Source: Burkholderiales bacterium
GTDB taxonomy: Bacteria; Pseudomonadota; Gammaproteobacteria; Burkholderiales; Burkholderiaceae_C
Reading direction: 5' to 3'
DNA: 64,000 bases
Assembly: GCA_028868305.1 (NCBI GenBank)
Contig: JAGWUS010000006.1
Location: 1-64,000 of the forward strand
The position numbers were made by a program, and so were the translations under genes. Below, one piece after another: positions 24,757-33,914 of the stretch. Every line of letters starts with the position of its first letter. The first letter of the stretch is position 1. The notes beneath the pieces are model-generated. The model worked only from the letters and a program-made list of their open reading frames with translations. It was not told where the DNA came from and did not search any database.

Positions 24757-26679
24757 CTAGATTTCGATCTTGGAACCGAGCTCCACAACCGAGTTATTGG
24801 GCAGGTTCAGGAAGTCGGCCGCCCCGCTGGCGTTGTGGTGCATTTGCGCAAACAGCTTTTCGCGCCATGGCGCCATGCCTTCGCCCAAGGTGGGCACCAC
24901 CGTGTCGCGCGACAGGAAGTAACTGGTGCTCATGGGGTCGAGGTCGCAACCGCGCCCCTTGATCTGCTGCAAGGCCTTGGGCACGTCGGGGTCATTCTTG
25001 AAACCATAATGAATAACCACCTGCCAGCAGTCGTGGCCCAGCGAATCGATCTCGATGCGCTTGTCCATACCGATCCAAGGTACCTCATGGTTGCGCACCG
25101 TAACAAACAAGTTAATGGCATGCAACACCTTATTGTGTTTGAGATTGTGCAGGATTGCGTTGGGCACTGTGCCCACATCGGCCGTTAGAAAGACGGCAGT
25201 TCCGTCTACCCGAACTGGTGGGCTGACAAATATCGCTTCAAGGAAACTGGGCAAGTCAAGCGCGTCAGCACGCAATTTTTTGTTGAGCAGGCGCCTGCCG
25301 TCTTTCCACGTCGCCATAACCAGATACAGCGCTACCGCCATTGCCAGTGGGAACCATCCACCCTGTGCAATTTTCAAAGAATTGGAGGCAAAGAATGCTG
25401 CATCAATAAGAAAGAACAGCCCGGTAGAAGCAACGCATAGCCACAAGGGATATCCCCATCCATACCGAATCACGAAAAACGTCATGCCGGTGGTAATGAT
25501 CATGACCAAGCTTACCGAAATGCCGTATGCAGCAGCCAGGGCAGACGACGATCCAAACATGCCAACCGCAAGCACCACACCACCCAGTAAAGTCCAGTTG
25601 ACGACCGGGATATAGATTTGCCCTGTGTCCTTGATGGACGTATGCAAAATGGACAAGCGGGGTAGGAAGCCCAACTGAATGGTCTGTTTAGTTGCAGAGT
25701 AGGCCCCTGAGATCAAGGCCTGGGACGCAATTACAGTGGCTGCAGTTGCCAGCATCACCATAGGAATCAGTGCCCAGTCCGGTGTCATCTTGAAAAAAGG
25801 ATTATTTACTGTTGACGGCTGAGCCAGCACCAGCGCCCCTTGCCCCAGGTAGTTCAATATTAACGAGGGCATGACCAGTCCAAACCAGGCCAGTCGAATG
25901 GGTGTTTTCCCAAAATGCCCCATGTCTGCATAGAGGGCTTCCGCCCCGGTAAGACACAAAAAAACGGCCCCCAACGTAATGAATGCTATTGCGTAATGGT
26001 CAACTGCAAATCGGACAGCGTGTATGGGCAACAGTGCCCACAAAACACTCGGATTTTGTGCAATTTGCATCGCCCCGGCCACGCCAATACACAAGAACCA
26101 CAAAACGGTAATTGGTCCGAAAAATTTCCCAATATCTCCAGTTCCTCGTCGCTGAACAAGGAACAAACAAACCAGTACTACGAGGGAAATCGGCACCACA
26201 TAGGGCTTGGCTGCAGGAGTAACGATTTCGATTCCCTCCACGGCCGACAGCACTGATATAGCTGGCGTAATAACACCATCTCCAAAGAAAAGCGCTACAC
26301 CAAATACCCCGAGAACGACCAAAATATTACGCATTCGGGGATTGTCTTTAGTAGACATGGAGGCAAGCGCCAGCAGCGCCATCAAGCCGCCTTCGCCGTT
26401 GTTATCGGCACGCATGACCAACACGACATACTTTACCGACACGATAATCGTCATGGCCCAGACGAATAGCGACAATACACCCAGAATATTGTTAGTGGTA
26501 ATGGGAACATGCCCACTTACAAATACCTCTTTGAACGCATAAAGAACGCTGGTGCCAATGTCGCCGTAGACGACACCGATTGCACCTAACGTGAGTGCAG
26601 GGAGAGACGATTTTGATGCTGACACAAATTTCCCCGGCCATACGTTGCTGCCGAAGTCCATTCCAATGGGGATTGCCAT
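24757..26679 (-). CDS. kup: Low-affinity potassium uptake protein Kup
   Basis: A K+/H+ symporter of 640 aa. The N-terminal segment [25 protein letters not shown] is the Kup signature; about twelve helices follow ([21 protein letters not shown] among them) and a soluble C-terminal region of about 170 aa. The gene is visibly AT-richer than its neighbours, notably 25,250-26,700, with more A/T-ending codons, which could mean horizontal acquisition. It sits between gshA and gshB. An unusual hairpin lies in its leader. Confidence 0.95.
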   Translation of the reverse strand: MAIPIGMDFGSNVWPGKFVSASKSSLPALTLGAIGVVYGDIGTSVLYAFKEVFVSGHVPITTNNILGVLSLFVWAMTIIVSVKYVVLVMRADNNGEGGLMALLALASMSTKDNPRMRNILVVLGVFGVALFFGDGVITPAISVLSAVEGIEIVTPAAKPYVVPISLVVLVCLFLVQRRGTGDIGKFFGPITVLWFLCIGVAGAMQIAQNPSVLWALLPIHAVRFAVDHYAIAFITLGAVFLCLTGAEALYADMGHFGKTPIRLAWFGLVMPSLILNYLGQGALVLAQPSTVNNPFFKMTPDWALIPMVMLATAATVIASQALISGAYSATKQTIQLGFLPRLSILHTSIKDTGQIYIPVVNWTLLGGVVLAVGMFGSSSALAAAYGISVSLVMIITTGMTFFVIRYGWGYPLWLCVASTGLFFLIDAAFFASNSLKIAQGGWFPLAMAVALYLVMATWKDGRRLLNKKLRADALDLPSFLEAIFVSPPVRVDGTAVFLTADVGTVPNAILHNLKHNKVLHAINLFVTVRNHEVPWIGMDKRIEIDSLGHDCWQVVIHYGFKNDPDVPKALQQIKGRGCDLDPMSTSYFLSRDTVVPTLGEGMAPWREKLFAQMHHNASGAADFLNLPNNSVVELGSKIEI

Positions 26680-26725
26680 TTTGCGCCTGTGGCGAAGGGC
26701 CGTAAGCAGCCCAAGCGCAAATTTT

Positions 26726-26741
26726 TAGCTTTTCGAAGCTA
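26726..26741. other. TTCG-loop hairpin between gshA and kup
   Basis: TAGCTT-TTCG-AAGCTA is a perfect 6-bp inverted repeat, followed on the plus strand by a second weak one (GTTGC...GCAAC). Read with the genes (minus strand) it is followed by AAAATTTG rather than a T run, so it is not a standard terminator. It may be a kup leader structure or the processed end of the gshA message. Confidence 0.4.
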
Positions 26742-26786
26742 TGTTGCAATGCAGCAACTTCGAGTCAGCCAGGCACTTGCCAAAAA

Positions 26787-28073
26787 TCACTCGTAGTGCT
26801 CTGCATCGGGGTCGGTGGCTTCCAGTTCATAACTGGCCGCCAGCATGGCCAGGCGGCCGATCACCCCGTACATATAAAAGCGGTTGGGGGCACTGGCACC
26901 GGGTCGCACACCTGGTTGAGGTAAGTGCGTACTCTCAACGAAGGCCAGTGGAACATAGCTGGAGCCAGGCGCGTTAAGCGCCTCGTCTACCCCGCGGTCG
27001 GCGTGAATGCGATAGAAACCACCCACCACGTAGCGGTCCATCATGTAGACCACGGGTTCGGCCACCGCATCGTTCATGCGCTCGTTGGTCAGCACGCCTT
27101 CCTGGAGGATGAGTTCCTGTACGCCGGTTAAGGCTGCTGCGCCGCCGCGGGCCTTGACCTTGAAGGCAGCCAGATCATTGATATCGCGCACCGTGAGAAT
27201 GCCCATGCCGCTGCTGCTGTTGTCCGCCTTGACGATGACAAAGGGCTTTTCCTTGATGCCGTATTCCTTGTACTTCTTGCGGATCTTGGTCAGCAGGGCA
27301 TCGACATGGGTGGTCAATGTCTGCAGGCCTTCTTCGCTGTCCAGATCCACAGCGCCACACTTGTCGAACATCGGATTGATGAGCCAGGGGTCCACGCCGA
27401 TGAGCTTGCCAAAGCGTTTGCAGACCTCTTCGTAGCACTTGAAGTGCATGCTCTTGCGCCGCGTGGTCCAGCTTGCGTGCAAGGGCGGCAGCAGGTACTG
27501 CTCATTGAGGTCTTCCAGAATGCCGGGGACACCGGCACTCAGATCGGTATTGAGCAGGATGGTGCAGGGGTCAAAATCCTTGACCCCCAGGCGGCCCCGG
27601 GTCCGAATCACCGGCTCCAGGGTGATGCTTTCGCCATCGGGCAATTCAATTTTGGTGGCTTTCTTCACGTCAGGGCTGATGGAGCCAATGCGCACATTCA
27701 GGCCAGCCATGTGAAACACGCGGCGCAACTGCGCCAGGTTGCTCAGATAGAAGGTGTTGCGAACGTTATTTTCCGGAATGATCAGCAGGTTGCGCGCCTC
27801 GGGGCAGATCTTTTCGATCGCCGCCATGGCCGCCTGGACCGCCAGCGGCAGCATGGACGGTGTCAGGTTGTGCCAGCTGGCCGGAAACAGGTCGGTATCG
27901 ACCGGCGCGAGCTTGAAGCCCGCATTGCGCACGTCCACGGACGAGTAAAACGGCGGCGTGTGCTCCATCCACTCCAAGCGAAACCAGCGCTCAATGGCTG
28001 GCATGGAGTCGAGCACACGCTGTTCAAGTTCGCTGATGGGGCCGGTCAAGGCAGTAATGAGGTGAGGAACCAT
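26787..28073 (-). CDS. gshA: Glutamate-cysteine ligase (proteobacterial ATP-grasp-like type)
   Basis: First step of glutathione synthesis. The 428-aa protein belongs to the short family found in Acidithiobacillus and many betaproteobacteria, not the E. coli GshA family: MVPHLITALTGPISELEQRVLDS at the N-terminus, and NLTPSMLPLAVQAAM, PENNVRNTFYLSNLA, IVKADNSSSGMGIL and QELILQEGV further in. The assignment rests on family resemblance and on gshB in the same cluster. The neighbours are kup and gshB downstream and the DUF6352 gene upstream. Confidence 0.93.
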   Translation of the reverse strand: MVPHLITALTGPISELEQRVLDSMPAIERWFRLEWMEHTPPFYSSVDVRNAGFKLAPVDTDLFPASWHNLTPSMLPLAVQAAMAAIEKICPEARNLLIIPENNVRNTFYLSNLAQLRRVFHMAGLNVRIGSISPDVKKATKIELPDGESITLEPVIRTRGRLGVKDFDPCTILLNTDLSAGVPGILEDLNEQYLLPPLHASWTTRRKSMHFKCYEEVCKRFGKLIGVDPWLINPMFDKCGAVDLDSEEGLQTLTTHVDALLTKIRKKYKEYGIKEKPFVIVKADNSSSGMGILTVRDINDLAAFKVKARGGAAALTGVQELILQEGVLTNERMNDAVAEPVVYMMDRYVVGGFYRIHADRGVDEALNAPGSSYVPLAFVESTHLPQPGVRPGASAPNRFYMYGVIGRLAMLAASYELEATDPDAEHYE

Positions 28074-28132
28074 GGGGCCTTTGCAACGGAGTGACAGGGT
28101 CGGTGACAGAGATGGTGGGGATTCCCACTATT

Positions 28133-29152
28133 TCAAGATCGCCGTGCCAATGGTAAGTTCAACAACAGGTTCTGGGGCTTGAGCTTGAGCCGGTTTTTTT
28201 CGTCCATGGCCATGGCCAGGTACACAGGCCTGCCCGCCACATCGGCCAGCATATCCGCCGGGTTGGCGAACACCAGCCGGAACAGGCACATCAGGCGGCG
28301 CATGCGCTCTTCATCCACTGCCACACCGGTGTACAGATCGTTCAAAATGCTGCTGGCCTGGGCGTCCAGCCCCACATGCCAGACCCAGTGTTCGTCCACA
28401 ATTTCCCGGTCGGTCTGAATGCGCACCTCCACCTTCAGAAAATGCGCGACCCAGCGCTCCAACACCCGGCACAGCGCATCCAGCGCGGGCTGGCCATGGT
28501 TGAGGCTGATCACCATGTCGAAATGTTCTTCGCGCTGCCAGTAGGCGTCGGCATTGTCGGCACCCAACACGTCGAGGTCGACGCTGCGCAGCGGAATGCC
28601 CCCCTGCCTGAGCAGTTCACCCAGCGTGCCAAAGGTGCCGGAGATCGCATGGTGCTCCACCGTTTCGTCATCAGCCGCCATGACCGCACCGTCTTCCAGC
28701 ACCGAAACCTTTTGCGTACGAAACAGCATCTCTGCGGCGCGGGCCTCCAGCGCAGTGGCGTCGGCGCCCAGCACATGGCGCAGCAGCACCTGAGTCAACT
28801 GTTGCACCAGCACCGGCGCCACATCCACGCCCTCGCCCTGAAACAGCGCCATATAGGCAGACTGCAAACTGGGGTGCGACAGCAGGCGCGCGCGAAAGCG
28901 CAGCCACACGGCGTAGTTGTCGGCTGCATCACGGTCCGCCAGCGCAGCCAGTTCCTGCGCGGTAACTTCACGACGAGGAGTTTGTACCAGCTGCGCATGC
29001 AGCGCCAGCTCGGCCGGGCAGGACTCGGCCACCGGGGCCAGTTCAGGACGCTGCAGCAACCCGGCCAAAAAGGCATCGGTCACCTCCAGCGAGCCATCCG
29101 GCATCAAGCCCAGGTACGTGTAACCGCAGCCTGCCCAGTAGCCCTCAGCCAC
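28133..29152 (-). CDS. DUF6352-family protein
   Basis: A 339-aa soluble protein starting [15 protein letters not shown], with [12 protein letters not shown] and [18 protein letters not shown], the pattern of a Burkholderiales family of unknown function (DUF6352). No catalytic motif is seen. GTG 29152 is chosen because it overlaps the proA stop (GTGGCTGA) and starts the conserved region. The tight coupling to proA is conserved in relatives as far as I recall, but a proline link is not shown. Confidence 0.75.
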   Translation of the reverse strand: MAEGYWAGCGYTYLGLMPDGSLEVTDAFLAGLLQRPELAPVAESCPAELALHAQLVQTPRREVTAQELAALADRDAADNYAVWLRFRARLLSHPSLQSAYMALFQGEGVDVAPVLVQQLTQVLLRHVLGADATALEARAAEMLFRTQKVSVLEDGAVMAADDETVEHHAISGTFGTLGELLRQGGIPLRSVDLDVLGADNADAYWQREEHFDMVISLNHGQPALDALCRVLERWVAHFLKVEVRIQTDREIVDEHWVWHVGLDAQASSILNDLYTGVAVDEERMRRLMCLFRLVFANPADMLADVAGRPVYLAMAMDEKNRLKLKPQNLLLNLPLARRS

Positions 29153-30467
29153 GCACTTCGCCTTCGCCAAGCACCACGTACTTCAGCGATGTCAACCCTT
29201 CAATACCGACCGGGCCACGCGCATGGAATTTGTCGGTGCTGATGCCAATCTCGGCACCCAGTCCGTATTCAAAGCCGTCGGCAAACCGGGTGCTGGTGTT
29301 GACCATCACACTGGCCGAGTCCACCTCACGCAGAAAGCGCTGGGCGTGCATGTGGTCGCGGGTGAGGATCGCATCGGTATGGTGGCTGGAATACTGGTTG
29401 ATGTGGGCAATGGCTTCGTCCACGCCAACCACCACCTTCACACTGACGATGGGCGCCAGGTATTCCTCGTACCAGTCCTGCTCGGTGGCGGGCACCAGGT
29501 TTGCTATTGAATTGATAGCTGCATGTGCACGATCCACGGGGGTCGCAGGCAGATTTTCCTTCAAGATAGCCAGCGCCTCGGGGTCGCAGCGCATCTCCAC
29601 GCCCTTGGCGGCATACACCTTGCCGATCAGCGGCAAAAACTCCGCTGCCACGCCGCGTGCCACCAACAGGCTCTCGGTCGCATTGCAGGGGCTGTACTTG
29701 TTGGTCTTGGCATTGTCGGCCACTTTGACGGCCATGGCGATGTCGCAGGGGTCGTCCACATAGGTGTGGCAGTTGCCGTCCAGGTGCTTGATGACGGGTA
29801 CCTTGGCATCGCGGCTGATGCGCTCGATCAGGCCCTTGCCGCCGCGCGGAATGATTACGTCCACATACTGCGGCATGGTGATGAGCTGACCCACTACCTC
29901 GCGGTCGGTGGTCTGCACCAGTTGCACCGCGTCTGCGGGCAAACCGCTCTCTTGCAGCGCCTGCTGGACCAGTTTGGCCAGCGCCTTGTTGGAGTCAATC
30001 GCCTCCGAGCCACCGCGCAGAATGCAGGCGTTGCCGCTCTTGATGCTCAGGGACGCCGCTTCAATCGTCACGTTCGGGCGGCTCTCGAAAATCATGCCGA
30101 ACACGCCGATGGGCACCCGCATTTGGCCCACGCGGATGCCGCTGGGTTGCTGCTTCATGCCGATGATTTCGCCAATCACATCCGCCATGCTGGCGAGTTG
30201 CTCGCAGCCCTCGGCGCAGGTTTCCAGCACTTTGGGCGTAAGTTTGAGCCGATCCACCATGGGCGCAGCCAGACCGGCGGCCACGGCGCGCTCAATGTCT
30301 TTGGCGTTTTCCACCTGCAGGGCCTGGGTGTTCTCGCGCAGGAGTGCAGCCAGCTTGCGAAGTGCTATGTTTTTAGTAGCCGTCTGCGCACGTGCCATAA
30401 GGGCCGAGGCCGCTTTGGCCTGTACACCCAGTGTGTTGGTGTATTCGGTGATGCTGGTCGCGTTCAT
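29145..30467 (-). CDS. proA: Gamma-glutamyl phosphate reductase
   Basis: Second step of proline synthesis: NADPH reduction of gamma-glutamyl phosphate. The aldehyde-dehydrogenase fold is complete: [35 protein letters not shown] (preceding the catalytic Cys region), [15 protein letters not shown] with the catalytic Cys in SPCNA, and [16 protein letters not shown]. At 440 aa it is about 20 longer than usual; the surplus coincides with a repeat-encoded insert at residues about 305-322 ([11 protein letters not shown]). The proB partner is not in the window. Confidence 0.96.
   Translation of the reverse strand: MNATSITEYTNTLGVQAKAASALMARAQTATKNIALRKLAALLRENTQALQVENAKDIERAVAAGLAAPMVDRLKLTPKVLETCAEGCEQLASMADVIGEIIGMKQQPSGIRVGQMRVPIGVFGMIFESRPNVTIEAASLSIKSGNACILRGGSEAIDSNKALAKLVQQALQESGLPADAVQLVQTTDREVVGQLITMPQYVDVIIPRGGKGLIERISRDAKVPVIKHLDGNCHTYVDDPCDIAMAVKVADNAKTNKYSPCNATESLLVARGVAAEFLPLIGKVYAAKGVEMRCDPEALAILKENLPATPVDRAHAAINSIANLVPATEQDWYEEYLAPIVSVKVVVGVDEAIAHINQYSSHHTDAILTRDHMHAQRFLREVDSASVMVNTSTRFADGFEYGLGAEIGISTDKFHARGPVGIEGLTSLKYVVLGEGEVRG
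29503..29553 (+). repeat. Palindromic repeat inserted in frame in proA
   Basis: Plus-strand head GCTATTGAATTGATAGC (29503-29519), then TGCATGTGCA and tail CCACGGGGGTCGCAGGC. It lies antisense to proA, so proA reads its complement, giving [17 protein letters not shown] without breaking the frame. It lies before the EDW/E-type segment in a surface-variable region of ProA. Confidence 0.85.
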
Positions 30468-30478
30468 GCCCCCTCCTG

Positions 30479-32335
30479 TCAGTCCAGCAGCGACAAGTCG
30501 CGCACCGCGCCCTTGTCGGCCGACATCACCAGCTTGGCATAGGCCTTAAGTGCGGCCGACACCTTGCGGGGACGCGGCTGGGCGGGCTTCCAGCCCAGCT
30601 TGTCCTGCGCGGCGCGGCGCTTGGCCAGCTCTTCGTCGCTAACCAGCACGTTGATGCTGCGGTTGGGAATGTCGATGCGAATGCGGTCGCCATTGCGCAC
30701 CAGGCCAATGGCGCCACCGGCTGCCGCTTCGGGCGAGGCGTGGCCGATGGACAGGCCCGAGGTTCCGCCCGAGAAGCGGCCATCGGTCAGCAGCGCACAG
30801 GCTTTGCCCAGGCCTTTGGACTTGATGTAGCTGGTGGGGTAAAGCATTTCCTGCATGCCGGGGCCGCCCTTGGGGCCTTCGTAGCGCACGATCACCACGT
30901 CACCGGCCACCACCTTGTCGGCCAGGATGTTGGCAACCGCTTCGTCCTGGCTTTCCACCACATGGGCGGGGCCTTCAAACACCAGCAGCGCGTCGTCCAC
31001 GCCGGCGGTCTTGACCACACAGCCGTCGAGTGCAATGTTGCCGACCAGCACGGCCAAGCCACCTTGTTGGCTGAAAGCATGGTCCACAGAGCGGATGCAG
31101 CCTTCAGCGCGGTCAGTATCCAGGCTGGGCCAACGGGCCGCCTGGCTGAATGCCACTTGCGTAGGAATGCCACCGGGGCCTGCCATGTAGAAGGTCTTGA
31201 CCGCGTCCGATGGATTGCGGGCAATGTCCCACTGGTCGAGCGCGTCCTTCATGGTCTTGGCGTGCACGGTGGGCACGTCGGTGTGCAGGCGGCCAGCGCG
31301 GTCCAGTTCACCCAGAATGCCCATGATGCCGCCTGCGCGGTGCACGTCTTCAATGTGGTACTTGTTGGTGTTGGGCGCGACCTTGCACAGCTGGGGCACG
31401 ATCTTCGACATGCGGTCGATGTCTGCCATGGTGAAGTCGATTTCGGCTTCCTGGGCAATCGCCAGAATGTGCAGGATGGTGTTGGTGGAGCCGCCCATGG
31501 CGATGTCCAGCGCAATCGCGTTCTCAAACGCCTTGAAGCCCATGGAGCGCGGCAGCACGGTTGCATCGTCCTGCTCGTAGTAGCGCTTGCAGAGTTCCAC
31601 GGCCAGATGCCCGGCGCGCTTGAACAGTTGTTCGCGGTCGGCGTGGGTGGCGACCACCGTGCCGTTGCCGGGCAAAGACAGGCCCAGTGCTTCGGTCAGG
31701 CAGTTCATGGAATTGGCGGTGAACATGCCGGAGCAGGAGCCGCAGGTGGGGCAGGCCGAGCGCTCCACTTCGGCTACGTCGGCGTCGCTGACCTTGTCGT
31801 CCGCAGCCATCACCATCGCGTCGATCAGGTCAAGTTTCTTGAACTCGATCTTCTGGGTCGTGGGGTTGAGCAGCTTGACCTTGCCGGCCTCCATCGGGCC
31901 ACCGGAGACAAACACCACAGGGATGTTCAGGCGCATGGCGGCCATCAACATGCCGGGGGTGATCTTGTCGCAGTTGGAGATGCACACCATCGCATCCGCG
32001 CAATGGGCGTTGACCATGTACTCGACCGAGTCGGCAATGATGTCGCGGCTGGGCAGCGAATACAGCATGCCGTCATGCCCCATGGCAATGCCATCGTCCA
32101 CGGCAATGGTGTTGAACTCCTTGGCCACACCACCTGCCGCCTCAATCTCACGCGCCACCAACTGGCCTAGGTCTTTCAGGTGCACGTGGCCCGGCACGAA
32201 CTGGGTGAAGGAATTCACCACGGCGATGATGGGCTTTGCAAAGTCGTCGTCCTTCATGCCAGTGGCACGCCATAGCGAACGGGCACCTGCCATGTTGCGG
32301 CCGGCGGTGGAGGTTTTGGAACGGTAGACAGGCAT
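30479..32335 (-). CDS. ilvD: Dihydroxy-acid dehydratase
   Basis: An Fe-S enzyme of branched-chain amino-acid synthesis that dehydrates dihydroxy acids to 2-keto acids. The 618 aa contain the three cluster cysteines in [12 protein letters not shown] and [17 protein letters not shown], plus the C-terminal [27 protein letters not shown]. This is the long (E. coli-like) subgroup. ATG 32335 (MPVYRSKTS) is chosen over an upstream in-frame start because it opens the conserved N-terminus. It is 11 bases from proA on the same strand. Confidence 0.97.
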   Translation of the reverse strand: MPVYRSKTSTAGRNMAGARSLWRATGMKDDDFAKPIIAVVNSFTQFVPGHVHLKDLGQLVAREIEAAGGVAKEFNTIAVDDGIAMGHDGMLYSLPSRDIIADSVEYMVNAHCADAMVCISNCDKITPGMLMAAMRLNIPVVFVSGGPMEAGKVKLLNPTTQKIEFKKLDLIDAMVMAADDKVSDADVAEVERSACPTCGSCSGMFTANSMNCLTEALGLSLPGNGTVVATHADREQLFKRAGHLAVELCKRYYEQDDATVLPRSMGFKAFENAIALDIAMGGSTNTILHILAIAQEAEIDFTMADIDRMSKIVPQLCKVAPNTNKYHIEDVHRAGGIMGILGELDRAGRLHTDVPTVHAKTMKDALDQWDIARNPSDAVKTFYMAGPGGIPTQVAFSQAARWPSLDTDRAEGCIRSVDHAFSQQGGLAVLVGNIALDGCVVKTAGVDDALLVFEGPAHVVESQDEAVANILADKVVAGDVVIVRYEGPKGGPGMQEMLYPTSYIKSKGLGKACALLTDGRFSGGTSGLSIGHASPEAAAGGAIGLVRNGDRIRIDIPNRSINVLVSDEELAKRRAAQDKLGWKPAQPRPRKVSAALKAYAKLVMSADKGAVRDLSLLD

Positions 32336-32591
32336 GGGAACACCCCTCAGTGGGTACAAAGTTGAATTTTTTGTGCAACGCGCCAGCGCCGCAACTTGCG
32401 GTCCTCCAATTATCGTCCACCGGGCTGGATTGGCTGGCGGGCGTAACGGGTAACCCTAAGTTGTTCCGCGCTTACTGAAAACACGCCCGCAAGATCCACA
32501 TCAAAGCGTGTTTGTGGGCAAAGATATCGCTATATAGTGCCAAAAAACAATATGAAACAACCAGCTATCTGCAGCAAAGGAGGCGCAGACC

Positions 32592-33050
32592 ATGAATACC
32601 TGTGCACGTTATTCCGCACTTTTCGTCAGGATAGGCCACAAGACCATGCGCAATATCTCACTGCCGCTCTATGCGTTCGCGGCACTTGTCTCCATCGCAT
32701 CCGGAGTTCATGCTGCGCCAATCAACAAGTGCGTCATCAATGGCAGCGTCACGTATCAGCAAGAGCCATGCCCTTCGACACAAGCGCGAAAAGATCCCAC
32801 GCTCGAGGAACTGAACGCCGCTGAAAGGAAGCGACGTGCCGAAGCGGCCTCGTCTAGGGCGCCACTCCCCAGAGAGGCCTCTACTGTGCCAACTGCAGTA
32901 TCCGGCAGCTTCCGCTGCGACGGGCGGAAATACTGCTCCCAAATGACATCATGTGCAGAATCCAAGTACTTCCTCGCCCACTGTCCCGGCGTGAAGATGG
33001 ATGGCGACAACGATGGAATTCCCTGTGAAGAGCAGTGGTGCAGGCCCTAG
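32592..33050 (+). CDS. Exported excalibur-domain protein
   Basis: A 152-aa protein. The start at 32592 is supported by AAAGGAGG (32576-32583); an internal ATG (MRNISLPLYAFAALVSIASGVHA) opens a better-looking signal peptide, so translation may begin there. After cleavage comes a short DUF4124-like stretch (INKCVINGSVTYQQEPCP), a basic linker, and a C-terminal excalibur calcium-binding domain with CPGVKMDGDNDGIPCEEQWC (DxDxDG loop and paired Cys). Its function is unknown; cell-envelope or nuclease-associated roles are known for the domain. Confidence 0.82.
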   Translation: MNTCARYSALFVRIGHKTMRNISLPLYAFAALVSIASGVHAAPINKCVINGSVTYQQEPCPSTQARKDPTLEELNAAERKRRAEAASSRAPLPREASTVPTAVSGSFRCDGRKYCSQMTSCAESKYFLAHCPGVKMDGDNDGIPCEEQWCRP

Positions 33051-33156
33051 AACACACCAAGCGCGGATTGTCCGCAGCATCCGCTTACCTCAAACCCGTT
33101 GTTTGCCCGATAGCGGTCTAAAGTCGCTTCTCATCCCGCGTCCCAAGTAGAAAAAC

Positions 33157-33205
33157 GACTTTAAACCCCCATGGAGAATGCACAACTAGCTACTATTTTT
33201 ATAGC
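33157..33205 (-). repeat. Palindromic repeat next to the holA remnant
   Basis: Minus-strand copy with head GCTATAAAAATAGTAGC (33189-33205), then TAGTTGTGCATTC and tail CATGGGGGTTTAAAG. It lies in a 345-base stretch (33051-33395) without an intact gene, which otherwise holds the holA 3'-end remnant. Confidence 0.8.
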
Positions 33206-33227
33206 GACTTAGCGTAGCACTCGTCCT

Positions 33228-33366
33228 GCTGCTGTCACCGCCGCACACAAACACACAACTGCAGCGCCAGCCCGTGGCGGGCCAATCGGGTTGTTTCAGG
33301 TGGTTGACAATCCCGTCGACCACATGCGCCGAGCACAGCAGTTTGGCCGGCATTAAGCTGGCCTGG
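33228..33366 (-). pseudogene. Degraded second copy of the holA 3' end
   Basis: About 140 bases align with the 3' end of the intact holA (33930-34085), for example GCCGCACACA, ACACAACTGCAGCGCCA, GGCGGGCCAATC, TTGACAAT-CCGTC-ACCACATG, with scattered substitutions and one deletion of about 15 bases. Translated on the minus strand it still reads KLLCSAHVVDGIVNHLKQPDWPA, versus LLQSAHVVDGIVKGLKQPDWPA in HolA. It has no start and no upstream part of holA, so it is a remnant. Confidence 0.85.
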
Positions 33367-33395
33367 CCGCTTTTCCTTTTCATTCGACGCGCCAG

Positions 33396-33668
33396 TTACA
33401 CCGGCGAGTGGGTGCGTAACCAGTCTTTTAGCGCCGCATCAATACGCGTCTGCCAACCGTCTCCGGCCGCCCGAAATGCTTGCACCACATCAGGGGACAA
33501 CCGGATGGTGGTGGACACCTTGGGTGGTGTCTTTTGAGGTCCACGCCTACGAAGCTTGGTTTGCAAAGTTGCAGGCAAGCTGCTGAAGGGCGTGGCGGTT
33601 TTGATGTCCTGGGTTGTCCACTCAGGATTCTCACTGTCGATGGGTTCAGGTTTTGGTTTCTTGGTCAT
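33396..33668 (-). CDS. brnA: BrnA-family antitoxin
   Basis: A 90-aa ribbon-helix-helix antitoxin. The N-terminal half is charged and flexible; the RHH is at residues about 48-85 (KVSTTIRLSPDVVQAFRAAGDGWQTRIDAALKDWLRTH). BrnA binds and neutralises BrnT and represses the brnTA promoter. The start overlaps the 3' end of the BrnT remnant by 23 bases, the usual coupling. The antitoxin is intact while its toxin is broken, so it may persist as a regulator only. Confidence 0.88.
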   Translation of the reverse strand: MTKKPKPEPIDSENPEWTTQDIKTATPFSSLPATLQTKLRRRGPQKTPPKVSTTIRLSPDVVQAFRAAGDGWQTRIDAALKDWLRTHSPV

Positions 33669-33839
33669 ACATCAATACCTCACGCTTGTTGGCCTTGCGA
33701 AAACTGATAACGCGAATACCTTTAGCGGTTTCAGTGAACACCAGTGCATGCAAGCGGCCATCTCCACCGCCCGCTCAAACGAAAGTCCCCGGTCACGGAT
33801 GTTGGTCTCGTTTTTATGAGCGTCAAAATCGAGTCGCAT
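33646..33839 (-). pseudogene. brnT: BrnT-family RNase toxin with internal deletion
   Basis: From ATG 33839 the frame reads MRLDFDAHKNETNIRDRGLSFERAVEM, a BrnT N-terminus. After that the BrnT sequence resumes in another frame as GRLHALVFTETAKGIRVISF followed by RKANKREVLMYDQETKT and TGA at 33646-33648. The missing middle (about 30 residues in the family) and the frame change show a deletion that removes part of the RNase active site. The original frame ends early after VFARPTSVRY. A sequencing artefact is unlikely, since a whole segment is absent. Confidence 0.85.
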
Positions 33840-33846
33840 TTAGCAA

Positions 33847-33892
33847 AATGTAGTAACACTTTTGCAGTGCGTCAATCTTTAGTGTTACTACA
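33847..33892 (-). promoter_or_regulatory. brnTA promoter with inverted-repeat operators
   Basis: A perfect 12-bp inverted repeat, TGTAGTAACACT (33849-33860) and AGTGTTACTACA (33881-33892), flanks a minus-strand -35 TTGACG (33870-33875). A 17-bp spacer leads to TACATT as -10 (33847-33852), which overlaps the proximal repeat arm. This is a textbook layout for RHH autorepression. The predicted start point is near 33840, next to the toxin ATG at 33839, so the message could be leaderless. Confidence 0.7.
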
Positions 33893-33914
33893 AAAACGCA
33901 ACGCCACTGGTGCA

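Noticed and set aside
30364-30411. Possible ninth repeat copy in the 5' part of proA (GCTATGTTTTTAGTAGC plus an AAGGGCCGAGGCC-like tail).
   Set aside because: The encoded TATKNIAL segment fits normal ProA spacing with no inserted residues, so the resemblance may be chance; not counted as a copy.
30740-32170. A 476-codon open frame antisense to ilvD.
   Set aside because: Shadow of a highly biased gene; no domain or start signal.
32336-32591. Possible amino-acid leader or riboswitch upstream of ilvD.
   Set aside because: No run of branched-chain codons, no attenuator hairpin with a T run and no known riboswitch core was seen.
33186-33383. A 65-codon frame containing a HolA-like segment.
   Set aside because: Only the middle matches HolA and the rest is repeat and flank, so it is listed as a remnant rather than as a gene.
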